The translations under genes were made by a program, and so were the position numbers. From the NCBI GenBank assembly GCA_029239975.1, contig JARBTX010000026.1, positions 1-45,071 on the forward strand: a stretch of 45,071 nt of DNA, read 5' to 3'. The stretch comes from Anaerocolumna sp. (GTDB taxonomy: Bacteria > Bacillota > Clostridia > Lachnospirales > Lachnospiraceae). The notes beneath the pieces are model-generated. The model was not told the origin of the DNA and searched no databases. It was given only the letters and a program-made list of their open reading frames with translations. Every line of letters begins with the position of its first letter. Positions within the stretch are counted from its first letter, which is position 1. Below are positions 43,338 through 45,071 of the stretch, piece by piece.

Positions 43338-44213
43338 TTATCCTTTTACTGCTCCTGCAACAACACCTTCAATAATATATTTTTGACAAGTTAAGTAGAA
43401 AGCAATAATCGGTACAATAGCTAGCACTAACATGGCCATCATTGCCCCCATATCAATGGATCCATAACCGCCCCTTAAATATTGTATTGCGATTGGTATG
43501 GTTTTGTATTCCGTTCCAATTACCAAATAAGGAAGTAAGTAATCATTCCATATCCACATAGTATTTAATATTGAAACCGTAATCGCAATTGGTTTTAATA
43601 TAGGTAAAACTACATAGAAGAACGTCTGAATCGGGTTCCCGCCATCCATCATAGCAGCCTCTTCAATTTCAATAGGGATAGATTTTACAAAACCACTAAA
43701 CATAAATACAGATAAACCAGAGCCAAATCCTAAGTAGATTACAATGATACCCACTGGGTTATCTAGTTTTAATACGTTTGCCATCTTTGTCATCGTAAAC
43801 ATAACCATCTGAAATGGTACTATCATAGAAAATGCAAATAAAAAATATAAAAAATTATTAAATTTATTTTTCACTCTTGTAATATACCAACCTGTCATAG
43901 AAGTAAAAAATACAATGGTAATTACTGATGTCACCGTTATAAAGAGTGACCAGCCAAATGCATGTGAAAATCCTGTCTTGGTAATTCCGTTTAGATAGTT
44001 ATCAAAACTCACAAACGTTTCTTTATTTGGTAGCAAAAATGGTGTATCACTAATAAAAAACTTACCCTTAAAAGAGTTTACAAATACGATAAATATAGGT
44101 GCTAAAAACAATATTGCTAAACCTATCAGTAAAATAAAAGCAACACGGTCGCTTCTTTTACTTCTTTTTATGGTACGAGATAAACTTGTTTGTTTTATAC
44201 CATTAGAACCCAT
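43338..44213 (-). CDS. Maltodextrin-type ABC permease, MalG-like
   Basis: A 291-residue CUT1 permease with about six membrane spans. The EAA loop is EEAAMMDGGNPIQTFFYVVLPILKP, and the C-terminus KYIIEGVVAGAVKG is typical of MalG relatives. Its start overlaps the preceding stop as TGATG, so the two permeases are translationally coupled. Adjacent malQ and LacI genes support maltodextrin as substrate. Confidence 0.92.
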   Translation of the reverse strand: MGSNGIKQTSLSRTIKRSKRSDRVAFILLIGLAILFLAPIFIVFVNSFKGKFFISDTPFLLPNKETFVSFDNYLNGITKTGFSHAFGWSLFITVTSVITIVFFTSMTGWYITRVKNKFNNFLYFLFAFSMIVPFQMVMFTMTKMANVLKLDNPVGIIVIYLGFGSGLSVFMFSGFVKSIPIEIEEAAMMDGGNPIQTFFYVVLPILKPIAITVSILNTMWIWNDYLLPYLVIGTEYKTIPIAIQYLRGGYGSIDMGAMMAMLVLAIVPIIAFYLTCQKYIIEGVVAGAVKG

Positions 44214-45055
44214 CAGTTTTCCACTTCCTTTCTTCTAGTAATTACAAGCTGTGAAAAAGCAACAAGTGCCACTACAGCAAAAAATACAACCGCTTTTGCT
44301 TGCCCAACACCTTCTCCACCTGAATTTCCATAAAAAGTATTAAAAATATCAAGTGCTAACATGGCAGTTTTCTTTGACGGTGCTCCTGCAGTCAACGCCA
44401 AGTTTTGATCAAATAATTTAAAAGAGTTGGAAATTGTTAAAAACAAACAGATAGTTACAGAAGGCATAACCAAAGGAATGGTAACTTTCCGTAATATTTG
44501 AAGTGATGATGCTCCATCAATTTTTGCAGCTTCAATCAAATCTGGCGGTGTATTTTGAATACCTGCAATGTAAATTACCATCATATATCCAATTAATTGC
44601 CAGTTCATAAGTATAATGAGTCCCCAAAATCCATACTCTGGCTTGTATGTTAAAGTAACTTCGAATTTATATAATATACCATTTAAAATTAGTTGCCATA
44701 TGTAACCTAATACGATACCACCAATTAAATTAGGCATAAAAAATACAGTTCGAAACAGATTTGTACCTTTCATTTTCCTAGTTAATAATAACGCAAATAG
44801 AAAAGCAAAGAAATTCACTGTAATAACAGCAACTACTGCGAATCTTGTTGTAAACCATAATGCATTTAAAAACTCTTTATCTTTAAATATTGCTATATAG
44901 TTACCAAATCCAATCCATCTTGCATCTATAACAGTTGTAAATTTAGTAAACGATAAAAAGATACCCATGATGAAAGGTATGAAAAAAGCAATAGCAAATG
45001 CAATTAATGTAGGTAATACAAAAATAGGGAAATACTTTTTGGTTGTTTTTTGCAT
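44213..45055 (-). CDS. Maltodextrin-type ABC permease, MalF-like
   Basis: A 280-residue CUT1 permease. The EAA loop is IEAAKIDGASSLQILRKVTIPLVMP, with the usual membrane spans around it. The start at 45055 has AGGAGAGG upstream, so the gene is complete. The binding-protein gene expected before it would lie just beyond the window edge. Confidence 0.92.
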   Translation of the reverse strand: MQKTTKKYFPIFVLPTLIAFAIAFFIPFIMGIFLSFTKFTTVIDARWIGFGNYIAIFKDKEFLNALWFTTRFAVVAVITVNFFAFLFALLLTRKMKGTNLFRTVFFMPNLIGGIVLGYIWQLILNGILYKFEVTLTYKPEYGFWGLIILMNWQLIGYMMVIYIAGIQNTPPDLIEAAKIDGASSLQILRKVTIPLVMPSVTICLFLTISNSFKLFDQNLALTAGAPSKKTAMLALDIFNTFYGNSGGEGVGQAKAVVFFAVVALVAFSQLVITRRKEVEN

Positions 45056-45071
45056 GTCATCCTCTCCTATT

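Noticed and set aside
1..45071. tRNA or rRNA genes, prophage genes or transposase genes
   Set aside because: None recognised in any gap or coding region; the only mobile-like items are short non-coding foldback repeats.

Overview
The window is low-GC Firmicutes DNA. Clean AGGAGG-type ribosome binding sites, Pro/Thr/Glu-rich lipoprotein linkers and the gene content suggest a plant-polysaccharide-degrading Clostridia of the Lachnospiraceae, close to the Lachnoclostridium (Clostridium) phytofermentans type. That assignment is inference from gene content; no 16S or other marker is present.

Layout. (1) 1-3640: an unexplained inverted repeat, a 21-bp minisatellite of 16 copies, a flavin-reductase-like protein, a WYL-domain regulator and an rRNA-type methyltransferase. 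(2) 3873-6188: a GH74 xyloglucanase lipoprotein. (3) 6393-19451: a nine-gene minus-strand block holding two CUT1-type sugar ABC importers (two permease pairs and two binding proteins, one of them a 968-residue multidomain form). Between the permease pairs lie an NHL/TPR membrane protein, a Yip1-family membrane protein and a DUF5696 protein. (4) 19953-23663: a LacI regulator, a 72-residue zinc-finger-like protein, a GH27 alpha-galactosidase and an SGNH esterase whose architecture resembles CE17 mannan deacetylases. (5) 24126-28222, plus strand: pspA and three genes matching the Bacillus ydjGHI set (zinc ribbon, TPM and SPFH proteins), an envelope-stress module. (6) 28401-36924: a GH9 enzyme without an export signal, a phosphosugar mutase, a GH130 mannoside phosphorylase, class II fructose-bisphosphate aldolase and a secreted GH26 mannanase with a CBM35-like domain. 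(7) 37177-40353: DNA polymerase IV, an Mrp-NifX fusion ATPase and a DUF134 regulator, the last flanked by inverted copies of a foldback repeat. (8) 40708-45055: a LacI regulator, malQ and two permeases, an alpha-glucan utilisation unit cut by the window edge.

How it fits together. GH26 and GH74 act outside the cell on mannan and xyloglucan, and the two importers could bring in the oligosaccharides. Inside, GH27 removes galactose, the esterase removes acetyl groups, GH130 phosphorolyses beta-mannosides, GH9 handles beta-glucan oligomers, and the mutase and aldolase feed glycolysis. No ABC ATPase is encoded here, so a shared one elsewhere is expected. Candidate cis elements recur near these genes: TGCA-centred motifs upstream of at least four catabolic units, and a strictly 17-bp-spaced dyad array upstream of the GH9 gene.

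The best candidate for an undescribed system is the NHL/TPR - Yip1 - DUF5696 trio between two transporters, together with the modular 968-residue binding protein. All functional statements rest on motif reading by eye; no search was run.
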